Positions 30,989-43,246 are shown, numbered from the stretch's first letter. The stretch is 64,000 nucleotides of DNA from Acarospora socialis (GCA_025617375.2 JAMYGW020000003.1:930001-994000); one strand, 5' to 3'. Notes: generated by a model from the letters alone, not told the origin. Numbers and translations are program-made.

Positions 30989-33895
30989 TCAAATGTTCAC
31001 GCCAGTCCCTCTACCCTCTGTCTGCGCCTTTTGGAATTGATAAATCAAGCCCAAAACCCCCGCGCCTTTCTCTGCCCCAATCTCGCGAACGCCTTCCCCT
31101 ACATCATCGTCGTCTTCGACCGCTCCGGCACGGGTCATCTTCCACGACTCTCCCAGGTTACTGTCATGGGCGATCCCTTCGCTTGAAGTGATCCCTTCGG
31201 ATTGGTGTGCAGTTTCCAGCAAAGCGTCTTCCTCATCTTCAATTGGGTTCGTCAACGGCCGGCCGCCTTGGCGAAACCGAGACTGAGTCCTCGGTTTTGA
31301 GAGTGTGCGGAAGCCGCTTGTTGATGGCTGGTGATGTGGGTCTAACAGTATCGAAGGCATGGGCGAAGCAAGGCCACCGGGGCGCGGATGCCTAGTGGTG
31401 TTTTGCAGGGACTGTGCACCTGTGCCGGCTGTGGCTGGCCGACTTGCATGCTGGGGTTGACGCTCCCGTCTATCTGGCCTGAAATCACCCATACCACTCG
31501 CCTCTGCTGCCAACCTGGGTGACATTAAGCCTGGGAAAGCAGGCGGAGGGTGAAACTGCCTCCTGTTAGTAGAGTGCATGTAAGGCGCACCCGGGCGCGG
31601 ATTCGTGGTATAGTTGTCGAGGAAGCCAAAGTAGGAGGCCAGCATCTTGCCGTCCTTCGTCGAGTAATATTCGTCCCTGAGCCCCTCTGCTCCTCCGTCC
31701 TGCTGTTGCTGATGGTGTTGCGCCAGATTGTTGCCACCCTTGTTAAAATCGAACACAGCAAAAGAACATACGTAACCCAAGCCGTCAACATGCACGGTAA
31801 ACTCCCTGAAGAAATCCACTAGTCGGTCGCTACATTTGGGCAAGCTGAACCATAATACAAAGGGAGTGAACAGAATGCTAAGAATCTCTTCCAGAAACAT
31901 GACGACCTTCATTTGGTACAACAAGGCAAACTCCTTTCGTACTTCATCACTATGGAGACGGCCACGCCATTGTGCCGGGAAATAATGCGTGTACTCAATG
32001 ACGCTGTTCAGGGCGAACTCCGGATCGAAGACCAAGTTCTCTTCCGGAACAGCACCTCTTGCCACGGCCCATATTGTGCCGAAGATACCCAAGTAAAACA
32101 GGACAGTACGGTCAGGCGTGATCTCGAATCCCAGGAACAACTCTGGATCGATGACGGAAGCTAAGGCTAAGACCGACGCCAATGCACCTGTAACAAAGGC
32201 GACGAATCGAGATATCTGGACGAACTTATCTTTGGGGAACTGATCGATATAGCGGGATGCGAAAGGGTAAGACATGTTGATCCGTCGTTGGAACAAGTGC
32301 CAGAGCTCGTTAAACTCCCGAAACTTCCACTCAGCAAGAGGAGTGTACTGTCTGGAACCGATCTGCGAAGGATTCCTCTGATACTCGTTAAAGTAGCGAA
32401 AGAAATAAAGCATCATAAAGTAGATGACAATGAAGGGTGCACACAAGACATTCATGACACCAGCGAACAGGAACCGGCGTCGGAGACCATCGCTGAGCGC
32501 ACGCCGATGGGTATCTTTGAGGAAGAGGGGTCTGACTTGGCCTTGCTCGTTGAAGACATAGTCAAGAATGCAAAGGTTTAGATTCCACTCTAATGTTTTT
32601 GAGAAAAGCTGTCGGTTCCCCAGAAACGGTATCGGTAAGGTCAAATCGAGAATGTCTTTATTAAAGAGGGCGATTAGGTAGTTCTCTTTCCGCATCAACC
32701 GATTCGCAATATCATGAGCGTCCATCCGTTGCTTCGACTGACTGCCCATAAACTTCCGATGCCTTTCCGGTACACCCGCTGCGGTAGCAGGGTTTGCGTC
32801 TCGCAACGACATCAGGCGACCAACTACCTCTTGCCATGAGATGGTCTGAATGTCTGTGTCTGGGATTTCAAGGAGATGATGGTAGAAGTCATGCATATGA
32901 AGCAGCCTACGAATATCCAGGAGGTACTGAAACGCTTTCACAATCCAGAAGAAAGTAAAGAGCCAGAGAAAGAAGCTCGCCGAGCCGGACATCTTCCGTG
33001 TGCACTGAGGCATTAAGATATGAGACATAGTTGTGCTCTGAGGAATCCTCTTGAAGTCGATACACATGGTAAGGAAGGTACTGAAGCCCACGACGAAACC
33101 CAAAGTACTGTAAGATCATGAGTATGTGGTATTGTATCAGGACTGTTGTCCGCTAAATGCTTACAGCAGATTGAGGACCCTACTCAGCATTATGCACCAT
33201 ATTCCGTTGCCCAGGAAATAATCATAGACATCTTTTAGAAAGTTATCCAGATTCTCGACGTTTGCCCACCTCCACAGCGCCTTTTCTTTTGGATCCGCGA
33301 CTGCTAAGCCAAAACTACCGTTCGATGTGCGTGCTCTTCGAGCCTGACTACCTTGCTCATCACGATAGAGTCGCTGTTGTACTTGCGTGGCATTCCATTG
33401 CGCCCTAGCTTCTCTAGTCGACGGGCCTGGTACGGGCAGTACAGGAAATGGTCTTCCAGCTCCTCGAGGTGGATGTTCGTCGGTGCCAATCGCTTGGTGA
33501 GCGCCGCCCTCGACAAGTAGTGATGCTGGCACTTCGTCGTCTGCCTCCTCGGTTTCTAATTCTCGTCGCGAATCCTGCATCCATTTTGGCCTTGTCTTGC
33601 TTTGCGCAGCGACTCGGTGTGTCGCAGACCTTCCATGACTTTGTTGCCTGGAGGGACCGCGGTGCATGAGCATGGCGCTCTCTGTCGCGGCCTGGCTTTC
33701 AGCTGCATCCTCTAGAGCCCGATCAAGCCCGTAAATAGGAAAGGCTTGATCTAAGTTTTCCTCGTCCAAGGCCATGCCTGCACGCTCTTCGATGTCTGAG
33801 ACGTCCGATAACTGGTCGTGTTCTCGAAGCGTTTCATAGACGGATGGGGATCCGTTGTTCGGGGGCAGAAGGCGGGAGATAAGTATCGATGCCAT
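30989..33895 (-). CDS. ATG9: Autophagy scramblase Atg9
   Basis: Two exons, 33895-33165 and 33107-30989, give 949 aa, the usual size for mould Atg9. The N-terminal 200 residues are polar and disordered. The conserved core starts at [30 protein letters not shown] and continues with several hydrophobic segments ([73 protein letters not shown]) and Atg9 signatures ([51 protein letters not shown]). The C-terminal 250 residues are Gln/Pro/Gly-rich disorder. Atg9 is the only transmembrane core autophagy protein; vesicles carrying it seed phagophores and it scrambles lipids. It is divergently arranged with COG6, whose complex helps traffic Atg9 in yeast. Confidence 0.97.
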
Positions 33896-34247
33896 GATGG
33901 CAGAGAGAGACTCTGGGTTGTGGCAGTACGCGCATGCGTGTCAGTATTAGGTGAATTCCTAGATTCAAACAGCATGCTCTGAAATCAAGAAAAGGACTGG
34001 TTAAGCCTGCAGCCTCGGAAGAGGCCCATGATTCTCAAACATATATCCCCAGATATTGAGAAGGCCAAAGAGCCACCTTCGAGAAGCTGCTCTCAGGTCA
34101 TCTGGTGGATACTCGACGATCACAACAAGGTATGTACTGAGGGGCACTTGACCTCGCGTCTGAGACAGACGGCATTTGCCGTGCTTCAGGGCTTCCGCGA
34201 TTGATTACTATCAGCATCTGGCCTCCGTAGCAAGCTCTGCAACCAAC
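33896..34247. promoter_or_regulatory. Divergent upstream region, ATG9 / COG6 (352 bp)
   Basis: This short interval must hold both promoters and leaders. No clear TATA box or named operator was found. Confidence 0.4.
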
Positions 34248-36482
34248 ATGGCGGGCAACAATCTCCAGCAAAGGATTGTATCGCCGTCTGTTGAGCTGGA
34301 CAGTGCATCTTGGCCAGTGCCCTCCTTACTCTCCTCCGCCAATGCAACTGCGCCCAGGTCAAGCGCTCTGTCCAACAAGCTTACTAGTGTTCTGTCAAGC
34401 TCATATACAGATCCAGAGATCCGTGATGCGCTGGAGGCTCTTGACAGAAGGGGAATAAAGAACTCTGCCGAGACCAGGCGGCGACTGAGACTCAATTTGC
34501 AAAGAGAGGTCATTGAATGTAATGGAGACATTATCAAAGACTTCGGCGCGGTTGCGGAGGTAGGTCTCTCCACGTTGAGATCATTTTTGGTCTGACATTG
34601 AGCACAGCAACTCAAGCGCATTGGCTCTACTATTACCAGCCTCAACCAATGCTGCGAAGATATGCGCCGGCACATCTCGGCCGCGAAGAAAGAGACGGTT
34701 CCTGTGCTGCAAGAAGCTTCCTCGCTCATGTCTCGGAAGACCGAGGTGGAAACCAAGCAGCAGCTATTGGATGCGTTCAACAAGCATTTCGTTATCTCCG
34801 ACGAAGAACTCACTACCCTAACCTCACCGACAGAGCCGGTGGACGATCGGTTCTTCAAAGTACTCAACCGGATAAAGGGAATTTACAAGGACTGCCAGGT
34901 GCTGCTGGGCTCGAGTAATCAGACACTTGGTCTGGAAGTCATGGAACAGAGTTCTAGGAATCTCAACAGTGGATATCAAAAGCTTTATCGTTGGGTGCAG
35001 CAGGAATTCAAAACCCTACAGCTGGAAAACCCTCAGATCAGCACTCGTATCCGGCAGGCTTTGCGGGTACTGGCCGAGCGGCCATCATTGTTTCAAAGTT
35101 GCTTGGATTCCTTCTCCGACGTCAGGGAGAACATACTGCTTGATTCTTTTCACACAGCCCTCACGGGCACATCAAACAACTCTGAGCAACAGTCAACAAC
35201 GAAACCTATAGAGCTGTTCGCCCACGACCCTCTGCGGTACATTGGTGATATGCTCGCATGGACGCACTCAGCCACGGTATCGGAGCGTGAAGCCCTGGAG
35301 GTTCTCTTTATCTCGGACGGCGAGCAAATAGCCAAAGGAATCCAGGCCGGACGAAACAACGAACCGTGGACACTGAGAGAAGGAGAGGAAGACGCGGTGT
35401 TTGATGGTCGGAAAGCGCTCGAACAACTCGTCAATCGAGACATCTCAGGCGTTGCAAGAGTCTTACGACAACGCATCGAACAAGTGATCCAAAGCCATGA
35501 CGAGTCCATTCTGGCCTATAAAATCGCAAACCTCATCAAATTCTACCGACTCACTTTCTCCAAACTCATCGGCAGCGACTCCATCCTCTTAGACACACTA
35601 ATCGCACTCGAAGAGTCCGCCCTCCAGCAATTCCGCACAACCCAAAGAGACCACAAACTCTCCATCCAATCCGAACCCATGCACCCACCTACCGACCTCA
35701 CCATCCCCGACTTCCTAACCGACGCCTTCGACCTCCTCACCGCCCTCCTACAAACCCACTCCACCTCCCTAATCCCCACCCCCTCGCCCTCCGACGACGA
35801 CGCCGCCGCCTTCCAGCCCATCCTAACCGAAGCCCTAGAGCCCTACCTCGACGCATGCTCCGACCTCGCCCGCACCCTCCCCTCCCCCTCATCCACCATC
35901 TTCGCCCTCAACGTCCTCCTCGCCACCAGAAAAACCCTCACCCCCTTCCCCTCCACTTCCGACCGCGTCGCCGACCTCGACGCCACCATCGACAACCACG
36001 CCCTCACCCTCGTCGCCCACCAACACGCCTTCTTCCTCCGCACCTCGGGCCTGCAACCGCTCCTCGCCGCCCTCGCACCCCTGTCCGATTCGGACGACGA
36101 CCTCCTCGCCATCCCGCAACTCGCCCCCTTCCAGCCGCAAGCCCTGGCCGAGTCGAGCAGGATCCTGGACGATTTCCTGCCGTCGGCGCTCATGGACGCG
36201 ATGGAGAATCTGGGGAAGCTGCAGAGTCGGAAGATCATCAGGGATGTTACGGAGCGGGCGGCGGGACTGTTTTGCGATGATTTCGAGGGCGTTGTGGCGA
36301 GGATGGAGGCGGTTGATGGGGTGTTGGTGGCGAGGGCTGAGGGGGAGGATGAGGGGGTTGGTGAGAGTGAGGGTGAGGAAGAGAGGGAAGAAGAGGGAGG
36401 GGAGAAAGATGGAGGGGGAAAAGTGAGATTGAGGGCGCTGTTTCCGAGGACGAGCGCGGAGATTAGGGTGTTGTTGAGCTGA
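34248..36482 (+). CDS. COG6: Conserved oligomeric Golgi complex subunit 6
   Basis: Two exons, 34248-34559 and 34608-36482, give 728 aa. Cog6 features include [36 protein letters not shown], and after the intron [36 protein letters not shown] (N-terminal coiled coil for the COG5-8 lobe), then [17 protein letters not shown] and [20 protein letters not shown]. It is part of the COG tether for retrograde intra-Golgi traffic. The C-terminal third has low complexity: 35640-36060 is strongly C-rich and 36200-36480 strongly G-rich, adding an acidic Glu/Gly run ([15 protein letters not shown]) before a conserved end ([15 protein letters not shown]). The first ATG of the ORF was chosen. Confidence 0.92.
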
Positions 36483-36525
36483 GCTCTGAGCTCTGAGCTG
36501 AGCTGAGCTGGGGTGAGGTGAGGTC
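36474..36525 (+). repeat. GAGCT/GAGGT pentanucleotide microsatellite at the COG6 stop
   Basis: Roughly eight imperfect GAGCT, GAGCTCT and GAGGT units overlap the terminal TGA (36480-36482) and run into the 3' UTR. Confidence 0.6.
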
Positions 36526-37211
36526 GCGATGGTAGATAGTACTATCGGGTCGGCCTGCGTTTGTCTGCTCGGGATAATAGTGTGTCACCGAGCTCGTTGC
36601 AGGCGCTGCGAACGGAGGAGGGGTTACCCACTACTTAGCAAAACCACATGTGACATATTCATTCTCACAACGTAAACCTAGCCCCCTAGCACCCACCCAG
36701 AAGACTAAGTTCAGAACGCAGACGGGTTTACGGCCCGTATCTCCTTACTTCTTGGCACGCAGTCCATGGATGGAGGAGAATAGGAAGTGTTCAGAAGGTG
36801 ATGGGAGGTCATATCTTCCATTCATCTAGGAGGGTTTAGATCAGCAATAGATGATAAATACATCCCCTACTCCCTTCTCTCTCCGCTTCGCTCCTCGACT
36901 CCCTCAACGCCAACATGACAGAACGCTTGCACTGCGATGAGCCTCTGCCCCCGCCATGCGCCTGGCGCCGCCAACGGAGGAACAGCGAAAGCCTAAACGC
37001 CGCCAGCTTTGCGCCGGAGGTGTGGATGACAGAGATGTAAAAGCATCAGGCAGGTATCTACAGAAGGGAGCACAGACGAGACAATCAAAGCAAAGTAGAA
37101 CAGATCAAGGCCACGCGACGCGGATGATGGACCGATAGCGCTCTTCACGGCGACTCCGAAGATGCAGGAATATTAGAAAGATCTCGGAGCGGGCAGGCAT
37201 GATATACCACG
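36526..37211. other. Convergent intergenic region, no gene seen
   Basis: Between the 3' ends of COG6 and SKN7. Short ORFs only. Probably both 3' UTRs. Confidence 0.5.
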
Positions 37212-39471
37212 TCAGCCGGGTCTCCGCTGCATGGGATTCATTCCGCCCGCGTTCTGTACCAGGATGCGCTGCCGCTTCGCATCGCCCAGCAGGTCGTCTG
37301 GCCCGGACATTTCCGAGATCTGCCGGCGGTGCTGAGCCGGAGCGTGACCCGGCCGCTGCGGTGGGGCGCTCAGCGGGGTCTGCGGGGTCTGATACTGCAG
37401 CGGGCTGTGGTCGATGCCGTAGCCGGGGGGCGGGTGCGTGTGGATGGCGTGCATGTAGTGGCTCGTTGGGATGGTGGGCGAAACGCCGGGGAACTGGCCG
37501 CTGGGGGAGTTCCAGTTGGTGATGGTGGAGGGGGATTCGCCGGGGGAGGATTCGTCTTTGAGGGAGTGCGTGGTGGAGTTTTGGTGGGCCATTGGATGCG
37601 CGGTTGGTGGGGGTGGAGGGAGGGTGTCGATGGCGTCGTGGGGTGCTTTTTTCAGGTGGCCGAGGTGCTTTTCGAGCATGTTAAGTAGACCTTCTTTAGT
37701 GAAGGGTTTGGGGAGGACATCGTTCATGCCTGAGAGTTGTTAGTAAGGGTCGACGGTGATGGCCGTCTGGTACTCACCGTGTTGGAAATACATGGATATG
37801 TCGTCGCTGCGGATGTTTGAGGTCATGGCTATGATTGGTGTGGAGTCGAATTGCCGGATCAAGTGACAAGCCGAGACGCCGTCAAGATTCGGCATGATGA
37901 TGTCCATGAGCACGAGGTCATACTTTGACCCAGCATTCATCTTGTTCACAGCCTCGAGACCGTCAAACTTGAATGAGTCAGCTGATAGGTGCAGTTCCCG
38001 AGATCGGTGCTACCTACCGCGCTGTCAATTGCACAATGAAATGAATAGAGAAATTTGCCTCCAATCCTCCGACATGTGGGATCGTCTTCTACTAACAAGA
38101 TCTGAGGTGCTCGTATCCAGCCGGGGTCTATCTGAGCGCTCTTCTTGCGGCTATCGGCGAACATCTTCCGCGGGTCTGGCACGTCTGCGTCCTTCGTGGG
38201 CATCGGATATGGGATGTTGTGGACGTGCTCGCTGTACGTTGGGTCAATGCCGTTGGTCTGACCGACAGGATAGACAACGTTTTCATATTCGCCGTTAAGC
38301 TTAGCGTAGCCCATCGACGAACTTGATGCGGCAGATGTTGGTGGTCGTCCCCCTCCGTTTCGTGGTACCGAATCGGGCGGTGGAGTAGAGATTGTACCTA
38401 TTGCTCGATTGTGAAGCTCATTCATCTGTTCAAGGTTCTTATAGTTTAGTTGCACGTCCGCGTTGAGGTCATTGAGAAGTTTCGACGCATTCTGGAGTGG
38501 AGAAGCCGGCGTGTCGTCCAGAGGTGAGATCTGTTGTGTGGCAGTAGCGTCGAGAGTCGAAGAGCTCGGACCGGCATCGCCGTTCGTCGCGAATGGGCCG
38601 CCAACCTTGCTGTCTCGCCTCCGTTGGGCATCTACCGAGTGCAAAAAGCTCATCACGTTCTGCATGATATGTTCATGGTTCACCACGGTCTTTTGCACAC
38701 CGATAAGCTCTTGCAGCAGCATCGAATGATGTACGCTCATCTCGTTGTATCGCTCTTGCAGCTGTTGTAGCTGATGTTGTGTCGCGACAAGCTGAGTGTT
38801 CACCAAATCCATCTGTTGTGTCGGTACCGCTTCTTCGCTGGGCTGTGTCGGTTTCCTTGGAGCTGGAGCTTTCCGGCGAATGTTGTCCAGCGAGTCTTTG
38901 TTGTTGGCCTTGAATTCGGGATGTTTGAACTCCCATGCCTGCGCAAGTCAGTCTCAAACTGACCGAGTCCGGCGACATTGTACGCACCCCTGGCCCATAC
39001 GGCGACTGCCCGTTCTCCTCGTTGTTATGCCGTACTTTGTGAAAGTCATACTTGTTGAGTTGTCGGACGAAACTGGCGAAATTGCTGTGCTTGAAATGTT
39101 TTGGGAGTATCGATTTGGTGAATTTTTCATTCTATCCCACGTGTGAGTAGGGTAAATGGGGGTTGAGATATCGCACGCACTTCTAAAACAACGAAGCTGT
39201 CCCCTTCGTCCCCCCAACGCACCACTTGCGCATATGTCGGATCCTCTAACATTCTGAAGGTAGACGTCAGCCTACAATTGTATTGAAACAGATGTGTTGG
39301 CGGAGCTTGACTTCGTCAGAGGGCTTACTTATAAAGCTTGCGGACCTGCAATCGCAGTTAATACAACTCTTAGACGCATTTCTTCCCACTTGTGCCACCC
39401 TTTCTTGAAGCACTTACAAAGTCACTGGAGTTGTTAGCCGCCACAGCGCCTCCACCTGGTAATCCATCCAT
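37212..39471 (-). CDS. SKN7: Response regulator transcription factor Skn7 (Prr1)
   Basis: Seven exons (39471-39418, 39345-39329, 39253-39181, 39131-38988, 38938-38018, 37967-37778, 37729-37212) give 638 aa. The N-terminal HSF-type DNA-binding domain ([59 protein letters not shown]) is followed by a heptad coiled coil ([19 protein letters not shown]). A receiver domain follows: acid pair in ILLVEDD, phospho-acceptor Asp in [13 protein letters not shown], Thr in PIIAMTSN, Lys in LPKPFTK. The tail is Pro/Gln-rich. Skn7 takes phosphate from the Sln1-Ypd1 type phosphorelay and drives oxidative and osmotic stress genes. Exon 2 is a 17-nt microexon needed for VRKLYK. Confidence 0.97.
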
Positions 39472-41294
39472 GACTGATCAAGGTTGTCCCAATACACCAG
39501 CACCTGCACATAAGCTATCGTATCCCGCTACCCAAATACACCGCTGAACACCAATGCTAGACGCAATTGTCCAAGCAAAATCCTTAGAACAACAAGACCT
39601 TCCAAATCAACGTGCTCGACCACATGCGCCGGAATGGCCTCCCTTGCTCAGTAGGGGTCTTCGGTCCGGTTTGGGTGTTGCGACTGAAATCAGACCCGAG
39701 AACGGCTTTCGCAGCGAGCGACGTTCGAATGGAGTCAATTGAATGTTTCGGCAACGTCTGGCAATCCGATATGGTGGAGAAGAAGGTAGTCGCAAGCCGA
39801 ATTGCTGTATCCACGGGGTCTTGGTCAAGGGCCTCGTTGCGAAACAAAGTTAGAGGACGAAGTTCGGGTGGAGTATTTCGGACGATTATGAATTCTAATC
39901 AACCCATCAATCTCGATAGCATCGGTGGATGGCAGATGCCGAGGGGCTTCTGGGAAGTGCGATGCATTTGGGTTTCGAGTCTTGTGGTACCCTCCCGGGC
40001 TTAGCTCAAGGCACTCGAGTAGGTCGAGTAAGGTAGGTAAGGTAGGTAAGGTACTGTACCTTAGGTAAGGTAGGTAGCGAGGAATTGATAATTATATTAT
40101 TCAATTATTACTTGAAGTCACCCAAAGACTCTGAAGGTTACGGAAGTAGCTGAATTGGGTCAAGGCCGGTTCCAGTTCAGCTGAAATGCCTTGTGCTTTT
40201 AAAGTGTGCGTGCAGCAAAAGCAAGCATACATGTACGAGTATGGGCACAGTGGAACCTACTACCAACCTACGGGTACATACACATACATGATACGGGTGA
40301 AATGGAAGTGGAGAGGGTGTGCAGGGCGGAGGGCGTGGGGCTGCTTTGCTGGGCCGGGATCAATTATTGTCATTCGTTGTTAGGCGTTACTCATACAATG
40401 TGTACTCATCTATCTAATAATGTTGACCAAACCCACAGACTCAAATAGACGGTGGGGACACAGTAGTGACAGTACTTCGTACCGCATGTCACTTCTCTTC
40501 TTCATACCTTACCTTACTCTTTGACCCAACTTTTTCCCCAGACGAACGATGAACGTTTGCGTGTGACGGCGTAGGAAAGGGAAGTCAGTACTCCACTCTC
40601 ACACCCTCTTTGCCGCTCAATAGTCGGCATCAGTTGCATTATTGCAAGAGTTCGTAGAATTTGTCGATTGCATTCTCCACGTCTTTCCCTATTGAACCGG
40701 ATCGAGATGGACTCTGCAGCGGAAGCTAGGCTACGAGCCGTGTTGGGCGATCTTCGACTTTCGTCACTGAGCAGCATCAACGTGACTACCTTAGAACGAG
40801 TCTCATGGACTTCCCTTCCATCGAGTCCGAGTCAATGGTGCGTCATGGCCATGCATCGCCGCTGTCGCTCTGTGAATAACCATCGACTAGCCGTTTGACT
40901 TCACCCTCATCATCAACCTTCTTTCGTCTCCTGCTTCGTAGCCTCCCCAATTCGAAATTTATATCTCCGTCTTTGCGTCACACAAGCAGCCACGCCTTGA
41001 TTTATCCATTGATGTAGAGTGAAAAAGACCAATGAGCCTCCACGCCAGAATATGGACTTCCATTTTTGGAAGTTGAATAGAGATCACAACGAAAGCATTC
41101 TCCCTCAGTCGACCACCACCTCGTAACTCCATCCCATGTGGAGATAACCGCCGACCTTCTTTCGTCTTTCTCAGGCGGGCCCGAGCATCTACTTCGTACA
41201 ACCCGACCGAAACTTTTGAGTCGACCACCACTCCCGTTCCCCATTCTTCTTACTACCATTACAGCCCGTCCAACGGACCGACCCGGCGAGAGTG
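39472..41294. other. Long divergent intergenic region, SKN7 / peroxiredoxin (1.8 kb)
   Basis: No gene recognised. Likely includes a long SKN7 leader: 39550-40010 has open frames of about 60-130 codons without family motifs. A GGTAGGTAAGGTAGGTAAGG-type tandem repeat covers about 40020-40078 and contains a palindromic GGTACTGTACC. A partial TACGAAGTAC motif copy is at 40472-40483. Skn7 commonly regulates peroxiredoxin genes in fungi, so shared regulation is possible but not shown. Confidence 0.45.
40020..40078. repeat. Tandem (GGTAGGTAA)n tract with internal palindrome
   Basis: Repeats of GGTAGGTAAGGTA-like units flank the palindrome AAGGTACTGTACCTT. Similar ACCTTACCTAGGTA motifs are at about 20860-20880 and 20995-21010. 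Confidence 0.65.
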
Positions 41295-42198
41295 ATGATG
41301 AGGCCAAGCACGAGTATGTTTGGCGCCCGTCGCTTCATGTCGGCCATTGCTCCGCGCACGCGTGTAACCGTCCAACGACAGCCCTTCCACTCGTCGGCTT
41401 CGGTCTTGGTTCAGGTCGGCGATGGCATTCCCGACTTGGATGTTTTGGCGGAGAACTCGCCCCGCAACAAGGTCAACCTGGCCAAGGAGCTGAAAGGAAA
41501 GGGGAAAGGGCTCATCATTGGAGTACCCGCAGCTTTTAGTAAGTTACCATCAATCACGTCTACATATGCTAATGCGGCCTTTCCCTCGTATCTTCTAATG
41601 CATGTCAAATCATGCATAGCATTCAATCAAGCTTCGTGCTAGGTACATAATAGTCAGAAGTATGCTAATGATTGACAGGTCCGTCGTGCTCTGAATCTCA
41701 TATTCCAGGATATCTGAACAGCGCTGCCTTGAAAGACTCCGGGAAGGTTTTCGTCGTCTCGGTCAATGATCCGTTCGTGTAAGCTCTCTTGATCATTGGC
41801 ATCCGTCATCTCAAGTTGACCCTGACCATGTGAGTTAGGATGAAAGCTTGGCGCTCAGCACTTGATCCAAGCGGTAAGAGTGGTGTATGCCATGTCTCCT
41901 TCCGTTACTGTCGTTGAGCTGGTGCACGGTGCTGACCTAGTTTACACCAGATTCGCTTCTTGGCTGACCCGACTGCAAAATTCACCGAAGCCCTGGACCT
42001 TACCTTTGATGGCTCAGCTATTTTTGGTGGGAACCGTAGTAAGCGGTACGCCCTTGTGATCGAAGATGGGAAAGTGAAATCGGCTCACGTCGAGCCGGAC
42101 AACACTGGCGTCAACGGTAATTTCCCAGGCCCTCTCGTTATAACTAGGGTCATTGCTAAGGCAAATCAGAATCGACTGCCGCCAAGGTACTCGGGTGA
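41295..42198 (+). CDS. Prx5/AhpE-type peroxiredoxin, probably mitochondrial
   Basis: Five exons (41295-41538, 41679-41778, 41839-41884, 41951-42116, 42170-42198) give 194 aa. The first 40 residues are rich in Arg/Ser (MFGARRFMSAIAPRTRVTVQR) and look like a presequence. The peroxidatic Cys lies in GVPAAFSPSCSESHIPGY, where the family has GVPGAFTPTCS..H. The rest (KVFVVSVNDPFVMKAW, IRFLADPTAKFTEALDL, RYALVIEDGKV) matches fungal thioredoxin-dependent peroxiredoxins such as Asp f 3-like proteins. The last 29-nt exon gives ESTAAKVLG, the normal C-terminus. The long ORF reading on through the last intron to 42370 is not the real end. It reduces hydrogen peroxide and alkyl peroxides. Confidence 0.92.
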
Positions 42199-42562
42199 GC
42201 TTTCTGATGGTGTAACCAGCATTGCAGCACCGGTGCTCGATGCACACGACAACAAGAACAGGGAGTATCTTAAGTATGTTCTGTCAAGAAAGTATCCAAA
42301 GGGACATCAGATCAAAGCCATAGACATGCTCCGCCGGACAGTGTATCAAGGTCACATTTCTAAGTACTAACCTACTTTGAGATGCACTACTGGCTGTAAC
42401 AAGCATCAAATCTATTGAAGTCCAGCTTTGAGAGCTTTCAGCCCAAGGCTCGGCCCTTGGTTTGGCAATCGAGGTGATGCTGTGACAGCGACTCTAGGAC
42501 TGCCTCGCGTTCGGACCCTTCTCCTCACATTCAAGTACCCTTAGCTCACCATAGACGTCTCT
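42199..42562. other. Convergent intergenic region
   Basis: Between the peroxiredoxin and BolA3-like 3' ends. The open frame 42199-42370 is read-through from the peroxiredoxin intron and is not considered coding. Confidence 0.5.
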
Positions 42563-42944
42563 TCACACCCCTTGTGGCATACCAACCCCCTCCTCCGCTC
42601 TCTTCCGCTCCCACTCTTCTGGTGTATAACATTTCGGAGTCCAAGCATGTATAGCCGCTATTTCCTCCTTCAGAGCCCCATTGACCAGACGATGTCGCGA
42701 CAGGGTGGTTTTCTTTGCGAACTGGGGCGAAACTATTATAGCCTCAAACATGGCACCACATCCACCTAGCCATCTTAGCCAAAGCCACGGCGAGAGTTTA
42801 CGGCTTGAGAGACGTACCTGACATGTCCTCAATGTCGACGTACTGTGCTTCAAGCTTCTGAGTCAGGGTTGCTTTGAGCGAGGTGGGGGTTATGCCGGAC
42901 ACATTGGCGTTCGAGGAGGCTTCGATGTCAGTGCGGGCGCTCAT
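42563..42944 (-). CDS. BolA3-like protein (Bol3/Aim1 type)
   Basis: Two exons, 42944-42818 and 42765-42563, give 109 aa. The BolA signature spans the intron: [40 protein letters not shown] and [22 protein letters not shown] with a Cys and the RHRLVN..L.EEI helix with HAW place it with BolA3-type mitochondrial factors that help hand Fe-S clusters to late targets such as lipoate synthase. No strong presequence is visible from the ATG at 42944; the frame is open further upstream without ATG, so an unseen 5' exon could supply one. A charged tail ([10 protein letters not shown]) follows the domain. It is divergent from the NIF3-family gene with 302 bp between starts. Confidence 0.85.
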
Positions 42945-43246
42945 CACGCGGTTGTAAGCGGTATGCCTGTTTGAGCTGGTGGATCCTGTACCAGTTGGGA
43001 AGAGTAACAGATAGGAGGCAGATGGAGGGGCGTGTGAAGAGCTTTGTGTATAATTTGAGATGCAGAAGTGCAATGACGACAAACGATCGTTAGAGTATCT
43101 AATCTAATCGCCGCGTGGGGCAGATCGCTTATCTGAGTTTGTGGCCAACAGGTTTTTCGATTTCCTGGCAGCGGGCCTTGGTTGAAAGGTTAATATTAAT
43201 GTCCTGTGCCTGACGATCAATCCTCTGCACCGCTCAATAAATATTA
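42945..43246. promoter_or_regulatory. Divergent upstream region, BolA3-like / NIF3-like
   Basis: A 302-bp interval shared by two probable mitochondrial genes. It has AATATTAAT repeats at about 43192-43199 and 43240-43247, just before the NIF3-like start. No confident operator. Confidence 0.35.

Noticed and set aside
39584-40004. ORFs of 87-130 codons upstream of SKN7
   Set aside because: No family motif; more likely a long SKN7 leader or spacer.
41960-42370. 136-codon ORF with a long novel peroxiredoxin C-terminus
   Set aside because: Splicing of 42117-42169 restores the conserved family end; the extension is intron and 3' UTR.
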